DNA of 64,000 bases from Skeletonema tropicum (Eukaryota > Bacillariophyta > Thalassiosirophyceae > Thalassiosirales > Thalassiosiraceae), in contig CM074128.1 of the NCBI GenBank assembly GCA_037178625.1, positions 4,960,001-5,024,000 on the forward strand, in the 5' to 3' direction. Positions 1-9,178 of the stretch are shown here, one piece after another. Every line of letters begins with the position of its first letter. The first letter of the stretch is position 1. The notes below the pieces were generated by a model. The model searched no databases. It was not told the DNA's origin and worked only from the letters and a program-made list of their open reading frames with translations. The position numbers and the translations under genes were made by a program.

Positions 1-1167
1 CGTCTCTATCCGGACGAAGTATTTCACTTCACCAATCATGTTTAACATAATATCTCGGTATCCATTGGGTTTGCTATCTCCCATCATTCGTCCCATAAGC
101 GCTGAGTTTGAACATATGCAAGCAGACGACTCTCTCTTGCGAGCAAACGACTCTCTAACTAGCTTTTCGACCCTGTCTGTTTTTTTTTTCTTCGTCAAAA
201 ATTGGGTGCTTATGCAATGTTCACCGTGTGTAGATTATCGCATAATGCTGATTAGCATTGAAATGTCATTTGAATTGGTAGCTTGTGCCAATGGAACCAC
301 GACCATGTCGTTTCGTGTAACCCTATGCTGAGCAAGAGAGTACTGACTCTAGAAAGACGAAACGGGTTTCAGTAGAAGTAAGAACTATTTCCTTCGCTCT
401 AGCTCTGTCCACCCTCGCAAATAATGTTGTTGAGTTGATATCCGCGAAGGCTATATGATGTGGCGGAGCGGTGTTTGGGATTTCCGTGAGCACTTTTCAA
501 GCGAGCGACCTCCTTGGCGGCTACTACCATAGCGAATTTCTGGGTGACTGGACAAGATATCGATGGATGCTGACGACCATGCGAGCGTGTAGTGGACACC
601 CCCCAAACTTAACGCTTCATGGCTGCCTCGCACCCGGCGGCTGGCGGCCGACATATGACATGGGAAGATAAGAAGATCATTTTGTTCATTGCGGAGGATG
701 GAGAGATGATTTTGGCACCGCCAGAGTCGACCGACATTTAAATACCGCTGCTTGATCATCATTTGGTTTGTGCAACCATTGCTACAGGATTATTTGTTTC
801 GATATGGTACTATCCTCCACATCATCTTGCCAGTCAAGTTGTTTTTTCGGAAAATTTGTTGTGAAATAAATGATCCTTTACTCGTCGTTCTGTAATTGTT
901 TATTGATATCGATGTAGCAATGCAGAGCAAATGGAACTGGCCTCGATAACCTACTCCGGTATGTGTAAGTATGTGTACTGTGCAGAGAATCATCTTGATG
1001 GATCCACACTCACCACAGACGCACCGCTGTCAAGTAAGTATGTGCTGAGGATCCACCTCATGAAAATAACAATCGAAAACAAGGTATCGTAGAACAATTG
1101 AATATTAAATGCAGCCCATCCGCGTCTCCCACGCCTACAATAAAATAGGGAACAAGGAGCCTCCGTG
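1..1167. other. Intergenic, no supported gene
   Basis: Short open frames occur on both strands but none shows a recognisable domain, a signal peptide or coding-like composition, and they overlap each other in competing frames. A T-rich run lies near 180-190. I see no RNA gene here. Confidence 0.5.
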
Positions 1168-1340
1168 TGTGTCCACCGTAGTTGCCCGCCTTAGTGCTTT
1201 CCCGTCCACAGTAGCTGCCCGCTGGAAAATCCGGACACTGAAGTCCGGACACTACCAAATAAAGTGTTCCGTAATTGCCCGTCCACCGTAGTTGCCCCCC
1301 GACGAGAGGACAAACCCGCGGGCAACTATGGTGGGCACAC
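1168..1340. mobile_element. Small MITE-like element with terminal inverted repeats
   Basis: The sequence at 1168-1190 (core GTCCACCGTAGTTGCCCGCC) returns inverted at 1318-1340 with few mismatches, and another direct copy of the core lies at 1281-1300. No coding sequence fits between them. The element sits directly before the RING-like/Sel1/MYND relic, where the ancestral start codon would be expected. I did not find an unambiguous target-site duplication, so the element class is unknown. Confidence 0.4.
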
Positions 1341-1447
1341 TGTATATCATTGTCCGAGATGCCCGGTCGAATGATGATCTTTTTTCGCCCCCGCCCTTTC
1401 GAATATTAATTCCTACGTTATTTCCTACGTTAGCTTTTCTCCCTCAA

Positions 1448-2696
1448 ACCAACGACAAAGAGCAGCAGCTGCGGGAGGAGATTGCTTCTCAGAAGGCAGC
1501 TATTGCTGCTCTTCCATCACTACGAAGTATCGTTGGTAAAACTGGTCCTAAATCGCCTGAGACGAAAGCAAGAGCACAACTTATCAAAGAGATATCAGAC
1601 AATGAAGAACGGCTCGAGGTGCTCATCGAATCTAAGCGGGTGGCTGCTGTTATCCATCTTCAGGATGAGCTGCATCCTCCTGAGTCCGAGGACTGCCCCA
1701 CATGCCTCGAAACAATCAAGCACGTGCATTCCAAGACATGCGTTCGATTCTACTGCTGCGGCGGGTTATCATGCTCGAAATGCGGCGAAGAACGCATGAC
1801 AAAGCTCGTAATAGAAGGGGAGGACAACTATCATGGCAAATGCCCTCTTTGTCGAGGAGAAATTCCTTGTGACAGTAAGGCAGTCCGAACAATGGTGCTG
1901 GAGCAAGCAAACAGAGGTCAAGCGTCAAGCATGGGCGGAGGCGAATATTGGACAGTGGTACTTACATGGAAAGTTCGGCTTTGCTGTGAATAAAAAGAAG
2001 GGGTTGCAGTTCTTGAAGCGAGCTGCCGATCAACGTGATCCGAACGGTTTATACTGGATGGGGTTGCAATACAAAGATAGGACCATGACCAATCCCAATT
2101 TTATTCATTATTTGAAGGAGGCTGCGGATGCCGGACAGAGAGATGCGCAGCGAATGTATGGCCTAGCGCATAATTCGAGGGATGATAAGGTTCATCTTCA
2201 TTACATCACACTTGCAGTGAGTCAGTATGATCCAGATGCGTGGGGTATGTTGGGAAATTTGTTTCTGAGTGGCAAATGTGGTTTGAACAGATCTTCGATC
2301 CTTGCAAAGCATTACACGGAAACATACGTGGCAGAAACAGAAAATCTCTTCCCATTATACGCATACAACTATTCGAACGTATTGATGGAGCTTGGAGCGG
2401 AGCGGTATGAGAACATCTTGGAAATTCCTGGGCATAGCCCCATCCCCAAAATTTTGTATTGGGCAAGTAGAGCGCAGAAGGTAAATTCACCTGTGGGAGT
2501 GTATGATCATCAGATCAACTACATTGCAAGTATAGAAAACAAGACAAAGAGTCATTGTGCGAACTGCTGGAAGGAGGCAGGATGTTCTTCATTCATGCGA
2601 TGCTCACGATGTTTGGGAGCGTGGTACTGTGGAAAGGAATGCCAGGCGCAGCACTGGAAGGCTGGGCACAAGATTGATTGCATCAAGAGGAAATGA
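1448..2696 (+). pseudogene. RING-like/Sel1/MYND protein, frameshifted by a 7-bp tandem duplication
   Basis: This is a paralogue of the intact gene at 34316-35557. The first reading frame runs to a stop at 1993 and carries the N-terminal helix (EQQLREEIASQKAA) and a RING-like cysteine cluster (CPTC, CCGG, CSKC, CPLC). The second frame (in use from about 1929 to 2696) carries Sel1-like repeats and a C-terminal MYND zinc finger (CANC, CSRC, YCGKEC, H, C). The two frames are separated by GTCAAGC present twice in tandem (1917-1923 and 1924-1930), where the intact paralogue has it once; a 7-bp insertion exactly explains the frame change. The start codon equivalent to that of the paralogue is also missing (TNDKEQQL instead of MADDETEQQL), although the upstream frame stays open to 1292. 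Family knowledge suggests a cytosolic ubiquitin-ligase/adaptor role; here most likely inactive, or two truncated products. A sequencing error remains possible for the duplication but would not explain the lost start. Confidence 0.75.
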
Positions 2697-2817
2697 GGAT
2701 ACCTTTTCAAACACGATGAGCAATTATCACAAATGAAACAAGATAGGTAAAAAAGACTTAAACTCAACATTGTCTAGATATCTAAATGTGAATGATAAGG
2801 TCACGTTGTTAGACAAG

Positions 2818-2820
2818 AGG

Positions 2821-2852
<32 letters not shown>

Positions 2853-2862
2853 TGCGTGTGTC
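2818..2862. repeat. (TG)n/(CGTG)n microsatellite
   Basis: An alternating TG and CGTG tract lies in the short gap between the converging Sel1/MYND relic (plus strand) and the ankyrin gene (minus strand). Confidence 0.85.
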
Positions 2863-2980
2863 ACTTGGCCTTGTTTCTCGCTCTCGCCCCCTTGCTCTTA
2901 GAGCTAGAGAATCATTATCATTATGATTTGGCTTAGGCTGGATTGGTTTGTCCCTCACTTGTTTCACACGAACTCCATTG

Positions 2981-5212
2981 TCACCAGAAAGTTTCATCGA
3001 TTAGCAGCTTCATTACTTTGCTTGACGCGCCATTGCTGGTGGCAACTTGCAGCGGAAGTTTTCCATCTGAATCTGTTACCTTCACTGCATCAGGATACAC
3101 TTTGATGAATAGCTGTATCACTTCCACCGACGCACCATATCTGGCGGCATGATGCAAAGGCAGCTTTCCATCTATGTCTCTTACCTTCACCGAATCAGGA
3201 TACTCTTTTATAAATAGCTGCATCACTTCCAACGACTCACCATATCTAGCGGCATAATGCAGCGGCAGGCGTCCATAATTATTTTTCTCCTTCACCGCAT
3301 CAGGATTCGTATTGATAAGCAGCTTGATCACTTCGCCAGACGCACCATATCTGGCGGCATAATGCAAAGGCAGGCGACCATATCGATCTTTCTCTTTCGC
3401 TGCATCAGGATATTTTCCGATAAGGAGGCGAATTAACTTCGTATTTAACTGTACTTCGCCTGACGCACCTTTTTCGATGGCCCTAAACAGCGGTAGGTCT
3501 TCATCTTTGTCTCCATCCTTTACTGCGTCAGGATATTCAGGTGCAAGCAGCTGTACCACTTCCACCGACGCACCATTTGTGGTGGCAACTTGCAGAGGCA
3601 GTTTTCCATCTATATCTGTTACCTTCACTGCATCAGGATACTCTTTCATAAGTAGCTGCATCACTTCCAACGACGCACCATATCTGGCGGCATAATGCAA
3701 AGGTAGGCGTCCATGTCGATCTTTCTCTTTCACTGCATCAGGATACATTTCGATAAGGAACTGCACCACTTCACCTGACGCACCTTTTTCGATGGCCCTA
3801 TACAGCGGTAGGTCTTCATCTTTATCTCTATAGAAATACTTTACTGCATCAAAATACTCTTCTACAAGCAGCTTGATCACTTTGCTTGACGCGCCATTGC
3901 TATTGACAACTTGCAGCGGCAGTTTTCCATCTATATCTGTTACCTTCACTGCATCAGGATACTCGTTGATAAATAGTTCTATCACTTCCAACGGAGCACC
4001 ATATCTAGCGGCATGATGCAGCGGCAGGCGTCCATAATTATTTTTCTCCTTCAATGCACTAGGATATTCAGTAATAAGTAGCTGTATCAATTCCGACGAC
4101 GCACCATTTTCGATGGCCCTATACAGTGGCAGGTTTCCGTGATTGTTTTTCTCTTTCACTGCATCAGGATATTCAGTAATAAGTAGCTGTATCACTTCGT
4201 CAGATGCGCCATTAAAAAAGGCAATGTGCAGTGGCAGTTCTCCATATCGATCTTTCTTTTTCACTGCATCAGGATACTCTTCGATAAGGTACTGTACCAC
4301 TTTGGCTGACGCACCTTTTTCGATGGCCCTAATATACAGCAGTAGGTCTTCGTCTTTATCTGTGTACTTTAATGCAACAGGATATTCAGTTGTAAGCAGC
4401 TGTACCACTTCCACCGACTCATCATCACGATGCATCATTTCCAGCGGCAGCTTTCCTTCTCCGTCTGTTACCTTCACTGAATCAGGATACTCTTCGATGA
4501 GGAGCTTGATAACGTTCAATGACGCACAAGTATTACCATACGATAAGGCATAATGCAGCGGCAGTTGTCCTTCTTCATCTTTCACCTTTACTGCATCAGG
4601 ATTCTTATTGATAAGCAGCCTGATCACTTCGTCCGAGAAGTAATTATACATGGTGGCATAATGCAGCGGCAGGCATCCATATTTATCTTTCACCTTCACC
4701 GCATCAGGATACTCGTCGATAAGCAGCTTGAACACGTTCAATGAGATTCTATCATTGGCGGCATGATGCAAAGGCAGCCTTCCTTCTTCGTCTGTTACCT
4801 TCACCGAATCAGGATACTCTTTTATAAGTAGCTGCATCACTTCCAACGACGCACCATCATAGACAGCATACCACAGCGGCAGGCGTCCATCGTCATCTTT
4901 CTCCTTCACTGCATCAGGATACACATCGATAAGCAGCTTGATCACTTCATCCGACGACACAAAATCGCATAAGACAATATGCAGCGGCAGTTTTCCGTAT
5001 CCATCTTTTTCCTTCACAGCATTAGGATTTTTGTTGATCAGGGCTTGAACATCCTCAACGTGAGGAGATCTCATCTCGATCTCGCGGAGCCTGAGGAGCT
5101 TGAGCAGTGACCGTTCTTCTTTGTAATAATCATCTCTGAGTGACTTCCGATATTCTTCTTCCATTAGTTCATCTCGCATTTCGTAACAGCAGATACGTGG
5201 GTACAACAGCAA
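2981..5212 (-). CDS. Ankyrin-repeat protein, 743 aa, about 19 repeats
   Basis: One open frame encodes 743 residues. After a charged N-terminus (KEERSLLKLLRLRE, then HVEDVQALINKNPNAV, the cap motif shared by all ANK genes of this cluster) come 19 recognisable ankyrin units with the core LPLHYA..GAS.EV.QLLI.EYPDAVK.KD. Units alternate in type (LPLHYAARYG, LPLQVATSNG, LPLYRAIEKG), which suggests growth by duplication of multi-repeat modules. There is no signal peptide or membrane segment, so a cytosolic or nuclear protein-binding scaffold is likely; the partner is unknown. The upstream ATG at 5212 is used here, but an in-frame ATG at 5179 (MRDELMEEE) is equally plausible. Unlike its neighbours it lacks the CAACTGAATC motif before the start. 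The long open frames on the opposite strand are an effect of the repeat composition. Confidence 0.85.
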   Translation of the reverse strand: MLLYPRICCYEMRDELMEEEYRKSLRDDYYKEERSLLKLLRLREIEMRSPHVEDVQALINKNPNAVKEKDGYGKLPLHIVLCDFVSSDEVIKLLIDVYPDAVKEKDDDGRLPLWYAVYDGASLEVMQLLIKEYPDSVKVTDEEGRLPLHHAANDRISLNVFKLLIDEYPDAVKVKDKYGCLPLHYATMYNYFSDEVIRLLINKNPDAVKVKDEEGQLPLHYALSYGNTCASLNVIKLLIEEYPDSVKVTDGEGKLPLEMMHRDDESVEVVQLLTTEYPVALKYTDKDEDLLLYIRAIEKGASAKVVQYLIEEYPDAVKKKDRYGELPLHIAFFNGASDEVIQLLITEYPDAVKEKNNHGNLPLYRAIENGASSELIQLLITEYPSALKEKNNYGRLPLHHAARYGAPLEVIELFINEYPDAVKVTDIDGKLPLQVVNSNGASSKVIKLLVEEYFDAVKYFYRDKDEDLPLYRAIEKGASGEVVQFLIEMYPDAVKEKDRHGRLPLHYAARYGASLEVMQLLMKEYPDAVKVTDIDGKLPLQVATTNGASVEVVQLLAPEYPDAVKDGDKDEDLPLFRAIEKGASGEVQLNTKLIRLLIGKYPDAAKEKDRYGRLPLHYAARYGASGEVIKLLINTNPDAVKEKNNYGRLPLHYAARYGESLEVMQLFIKEYPDSVKVRDIDGKLPLHHAARYGASVEVIQLFIKVYPDAVKVTDSDGKLPLQVATSNGASSKVMKLLIDETFW

Positions 5213-5640
5213 ATAAACCTAAGACAAACATCAAAATTGCATTATGGGTTTCTTCTTCTTCCATCACGCCAGCAGATCGTTGCCTTCGTCGTGATCACCA
5301 AGGAAACCTTTTCTCCTCATTTTTCTTGGGAGCTCCTAAGTACCTTTTGCCAGCTTTTGCCGCATCAGGATATTCTTTATTCTTCAGTAAGCAGCTGTAT
5401 CACTTCCATCGACGCACCATTTCTTACGGCAAGTTGCAGCGGCAGATCTCCTTCTCCGTCCACCTGCTTCACTGCATCAGGACACTTTTTGGGGATAGGA
5501 GGAATGTGTGTCTGTGTGTGTATGGTATGTCTGGGCACGGGAACCGTCTGGGCAATAATTTCGCCCGTGCGTTCGCCCGGCTCAGCGTTTCGAAAGCCCG
5601 CTTAGCGGTTTCTTTCACTGCATCAGGATGCTTACTTATC
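5213..5640 (-). pseudogene. Ankyrin 3'-end fragment
   Basis: Minus-strand translation near 5485-5390 gives one ankyrin unit (PDAVKQVDGEGDLPLQ, then VRNGASMEVIQLLTEE followed by a stop), flanked by more degraded ankyrin sequence (another PDAVKE motif near 5625). The same 3' module with its downstream DNA recurs near 10880-11130, 27960-28240 and 31890-32170. This copy keeps the uninterrupted PDAVKQVDG frame, whereas the other three carry a shared 4-bp insertion. No start codon or cap region is attached, so it is a detached tail of an ankyrin gene. Confidence 0.6.
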
Positions 5641-6035
5641 GAGAAGTTAGAGAGAAGAATCAAGTGGATCCTGTCCGTGATTCTATTTCGCTTCCTCTGC
5701 AGTGGGAGGATCATTAAAGCATTAGATATTACTGCATTAGATATATAATTCCGTTCATGCACAATACCCTTGTACTGAGCTCGTGAAGATCTTCCTGAGG
5801 ACAATTACATTATCGCGCAGCAAGTATTATTCTCTCTCTCTCTGACTCAATCTCCTTCTTGGCAGTCTCTTTCACATTCTCGTTGTGTTTGAGTTGCTCC
5901 ACCTTGCGCTGTGACGAAGCTCCTCCAGTGCTTTTTCAATTTCTTCTCGATCTGTCAGTGCAGTCCACAGCGCAGTGCCGTCTTCTGGATCACCAATGCG
6001 TTGCAAACCAGCAAAGTCACCGCTTTTGCCATCTT

Positions 6036-7004
6036 TCAAGCCAGGGTCATTTTTTTCAGAAAGTCCACAAACTCACGCAGCGAGGCACCACGCACTGTCG
6101 TTTGTTCTCCACCAGCTCCTTTGACCTCTTCATGCACAACACCAAACTCCTCAACTGAACTTTCTTTCTTGAGAAGCTCAACTGACTCTTGTGCGTCTTT
6201 TATTATAGCTTTGGGAACTGCTGGGACAGGAAATCCAAAAAATATAGCCACACCCGCTACGCCATTGATAATAGACAGACCTCGCAATCCGAGCTGCATC
6301 AAAGGTACCAGCTTCGGCACAAGTTCTGATGGCTTTGTGATTATTAGTGGCCATCCATCTGCTTGTACGGGCTTGCCCGGAAGATCATCGATGAGATAGA
6401 GATACATCTCTTCTCCCACGATTAGGTCATTAATTCCTTGCTTGATTATATCAAAGGCCTCACCAACCTCACCAGCAGCAACCTTTGAGCCAATCTTTTT
6501 GATGCGCGTGACCCACTTCATGCCCGTCTTAAACTTTTCATAATGCTCTTTAAGATCGCCTTCAACAGCAATATCTGCTCCCTCAGAAGAAAGGGTAAGA
6601 GACGCAATTTCCGTTTTCAAGCCAATGCCACTACCATCCTCTGCCGCGACGACATCAAGTATCTGATTCTTCGCATTTTCAATTGATTGCGCTGGAGGTA
6701 GTTTCTCATTGAGAATAGTGAAGGTAGTGGGAGCGTCAATAGTAGCTTCAAAGATTCCCTTCATCAACACGTGGCGTGTGTGGCGTAGTTCGTATTTGCT
6801 CTCGATGCTCAGCTGCTTTATCACTACAATGTTGGCGTCCATCTTTTCCAGCAGAGCCCTGTCGTCTTGGCGATTCTTCGCAGCATCTTTGAGACTGGTT
6901 TTGATATCCTCGAAGCTTTTCAACACATCTACACTCTGAACATTGAAAAATGGATGCTTTTCCAGAAGAGTGCCGATAAATGGCCCAACACACCAAGAGA
7001 CCAC
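6036..7004 (-). CDS. C-terminal helical region of the broken kinase gene (322 aa)
   Basis: The piece begins inside the kinase C-lobe (EKHPFFNVQ is in frame from about 6970) and continues into an alpha-helical tail (RALLEKMDANIVVIKQL, RHTRHVLMKGIFEA, then RGASLREFVDFLKK). I recall this tail as characteristic of diatom ANK-kinase proteins. The stop at 6036 is caused by a run of seven T at 6050-6056; one more base would carry the frame on for another 45 or so residues. The ATG at 7004 is therefore probably not a true start. Confidence 0.5.
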   Translation of the reverse strand: MVSWCVGPFIGTLLEKHPFFNVQSVDVLKSFEDIKTSLKDAAKNRQDDRALLEKMDANIVVIKQLSIESKYELRHTRHVLMKGIFEATIDAPTTFTILNEKLPPAQSIENAKNQILDVVAAEDGSGIGLKTEIASLTLSSEGADIAVEGDLKEHYEKFKTGMKWVTRIKKIGSKVAAGEVGEAFDIIKQGINDLIVGEEMYLYLIDDLPGKPVQADGWPLIITKPSELVPKLVPLMQLGLRGLSIINGVAGVAIFFGFPVPAVPKAIIKDAQESVELLKKESSVEEFGVVHEEVKGAGGEQTTVRGASLREFVDFLKKMTLA

Positions 7005-9178
7005 GCGTCGATACTTTCTGATGCACGCACCGGCGTGTAAGGCAGGCCTTTAGTAATAGCCTTGCCATCTTTCGTGCGGAATGACTTGACGACGTAGTGA
7101 GCTTTGACAACTCCATGCTTCTCGAATGGCTTCGGTGCCACCTTGCCATAGATATCTTCATCGATTTCACCCTTCCAGTATTTCTTGAACGCTTCTAGCT
7201 CCTCTTTTGTCACAACCTTCTCTATCATCTCAGGGGGCAGTATTCCTGACGAAAACTTGGCACCAGCAAACGACTCTTCCACTTCACCTATTCGTGCCAT
7301 GCGTGCAGATGCATCCAAATCTATAAGACGCATTTTGTTGTCAATACGAAAGCGAACGATGTTGACCATCTTCAGATCACCATGCATAAGGCCCTGATCG
7401 TGCAGGTGCTGCACAGCTTCAAACACTTGTCTGAGCATGTCTCGTGTGGCATCAATTTTTGGCTGCTCCTGGAACAAGATCTGTTGTTGATTTCGTTCTG
7501 CGGCATTCATGACAATGGCGTATTTGCATGGCTTAACACCGTCGAGAAAGCTCTCTACAATAGTATCTAGACCACCGTCGCCCCTCTCAACTGCTTCAGC
7601 AATTTCGGTTTCCGTAGGTATATTCGAAAGCGCTGATACCACATACTTTGGGTTCAACTTATAGTCAGCACGAGCTTTAATCTCACTTTCCCAATGATCC
7701 TTGTTCTCCATGAACTTGATCACTACCTCGCGAGGTCCATCGCCCAACTGTCGCTTGCAAGTGGCTATGAACTCCGCCTTTGATATGGTCTTTTTGTCTG
7801 AACCCTTTGAAAACAGATCAGGGTCCAAGCCGATAGATTCTGCAATCCCATTTAACTCCTTCTTATCCAAATTTCCATCCTCGTTTTTGTCCGCTTTGTC
7901 AAAGATTACTTCATAGTTAGCTTTCTCATCAAAATCTTGTGCACGAAATACTGCACTAGTTCCTGAGCAGTGCTCAGGAGGACCAATCTGGAGCTTGTAC
8001 CTACCGCAAAAGAGTAGGAATTCATGGATTACGGCGCGAGCCTCAGCAGAAGCTGCAGCAAGCGCAGTTCTTTCTTCCGCATCGTGGACATCAGCTAGGA
8101 CATGTATGTATTTACCAAACCCAGCCCCACCCTTGGAGAGAACTTGCCGCACGGCGGCTACAGCGATTTTACTATTGCAAGAAACACAAGTAGTCCAACT
8201 ACCAGAGTGTTCAACTGGCATGCCATCATCGATTGCAACTGGCATATCAGCCTTGAGCAGCGCTAGCACCAAGTCCCCGGCGTCCTCGTTTTCGAGATAC
8301 ACCTCAATAGGGAGCCTCTCGTCCTTCATCCTCTCTTTTGCAGCTTGAGGGTGAGCATTAAGAATCAATTCAATAGATTCCACGGAGGCACCGTTTACGA
8401 CGGCCCTGTGCAGCGGCAGGTTTCCATTATTATCTTTCTCCTGCGCCGCATCAGGGTATCCTTTGATAAGTAGCTCCATCATTTCCACTGGCGCCTCTTC
8501 GTCAACGGCAAAATGCAACGGCAGGTTTCCATCTTTGTCTTTCTCTTTCACTGCGTCAGGGTATTCTTTGACAAGTAGCTGTATCACTTCGTATGACGCA
8601 CCAAATCGGACGGCTCTATGCAACGGCAGGGTTCCCGATATATCTTTCTCTTTCACTGCATCAGGATATTCATTAACAAGCCGCTGTATCACTTCGTTCG
8701 ACACAGTTCCGCTGACGCCTGGTATCATGGCATATTGCAGCGGCAGATATCCATTTCCATCTTTCTCCTTCACTGCATGAGGATATTCACTAACAAGCAG
8801 CTGTATCACTTCCGCCGACGCACCAAATCGGACGGCTCCATGCAACGGCAGGGTTCCCACCCATATATCTTTCTCCTTCACTGCATCAGGATATTCTTTG
8901 ACAAGCAGCTGTATTACTTCCACCGACGCCTTCTTTTCAACGGCATAATGCAGCCGCAGGTATCCCAATTCATCTTTCTCCTTCACTGCATCAGGATATT
9001 CATTGACAAGCAGCTGTATCACTTCGCCCGACACATCAAAATAGAGGGCAAAATGCAGCGGCAGGCGTCCCAGTTTATCTTTCTCTTTCACTGCATCAGG
9101 ATATTCATTAACAAGTAGCTGTATCACTTCTTCGGACGCATCAAAATAGAGGGCATAATGCAGCGGCAGGTATCCCAA
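6929..9178 (-). CDS. Middle part: ankyrin units + EF-hand + kinase domain (749 aa)
   Basis: Nine ankyrin units occupy residues 1 to about 310. The linker follows, and then a nucleotide-binding-lobe remnant (SGTSAVFRAQDF). A canonical EF-hand loop (DKNEDGNLDKKE, about residues 430-441) and a degenerate second hand (SKGSDKKTISKAEF) come before the VVIKFM strand (catalytic-lysine position) and an alpha-C-like WESEIKAR. The catalytic loop HGDLKMVNIV lies near residue 600 and the metal-binding motif is DLD rather than DFG, near 618. DAWSLGV matches kinase subdomain IX, after which the frame is lost. The EF-hand inside the N-lobe suggests calcium control of kinase activity, as inference. Its first ATG at 9178 is internal to an ankyrin unit, so it is probably not the natural start. 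Confidence 0.65.
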   Translation of the reverse strand: MGYLPLHYALYFDASEEVIQLLVNEYPDAVKEKDKLGRLPLHFALYFDVSGEVIQLLVNEYPDAVKEKDELGYLRLHYAVEKKASVEVIQLLVKEYPDAVKEKDIWVGTLPLHGAVRFGASAEVIQLLVSEYPHAVKEKDGNGYLPLQYAMIPGVSGTVSNEVIQRLVNEYPDAVKEKDISGTLPLHRAVRFGASYEVIQLLVKEYPDAVKEKDKDGNLPLHFAVDEEAPVEMMELLIKGYPDAAQEKDNNGNLPLHRAVVNGASVESIELILNAHPQAAKERMKDERLPIEVYLENEDAGDLVLALLKADMPVAIDDGMPVEHSGSWTTCVSCNSKIAVAAVRQVLSKGGAGFGKYIHVLADVHDAEERTALAAASAEARAVIHEFLLFCGRYKLQIGPPEHCSGTSAVFRAQDFDEKANYEVIFDKADKNEDGNLDKKELNGIAESIGLDPDLFSKGSDKKTISKAEFIATCKRQLGDGPREVVIKFMENKDHWESEIKARADYKLNPKYVVSALSNIPTETEIAEAVERGDGGLDTIVESFLDGVKPCKYAIVMNAAERNQQQILFQEQPKIDATRDMLRQVFEAVQHLHDQGLMHGDLKMVNIVRFRIDNKMRLIDLDASARMARIGEVEESFAGAKFSSGILPPEMIEKVVTKEELEAFKKYWKGEIDEDIYGKVAPKPFEKHGVVKAHYVVKSFRTKDGKAITKGLPYTPVRASESIDAWSLGVLGHLSALFWKSIHFSMFRV

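Noticed and set aside
5859..6399. Plus-strand frames opposite the kinase tail
   Set aside because: Antisense to clearly homologous minus-strand sequence; no features of their own.
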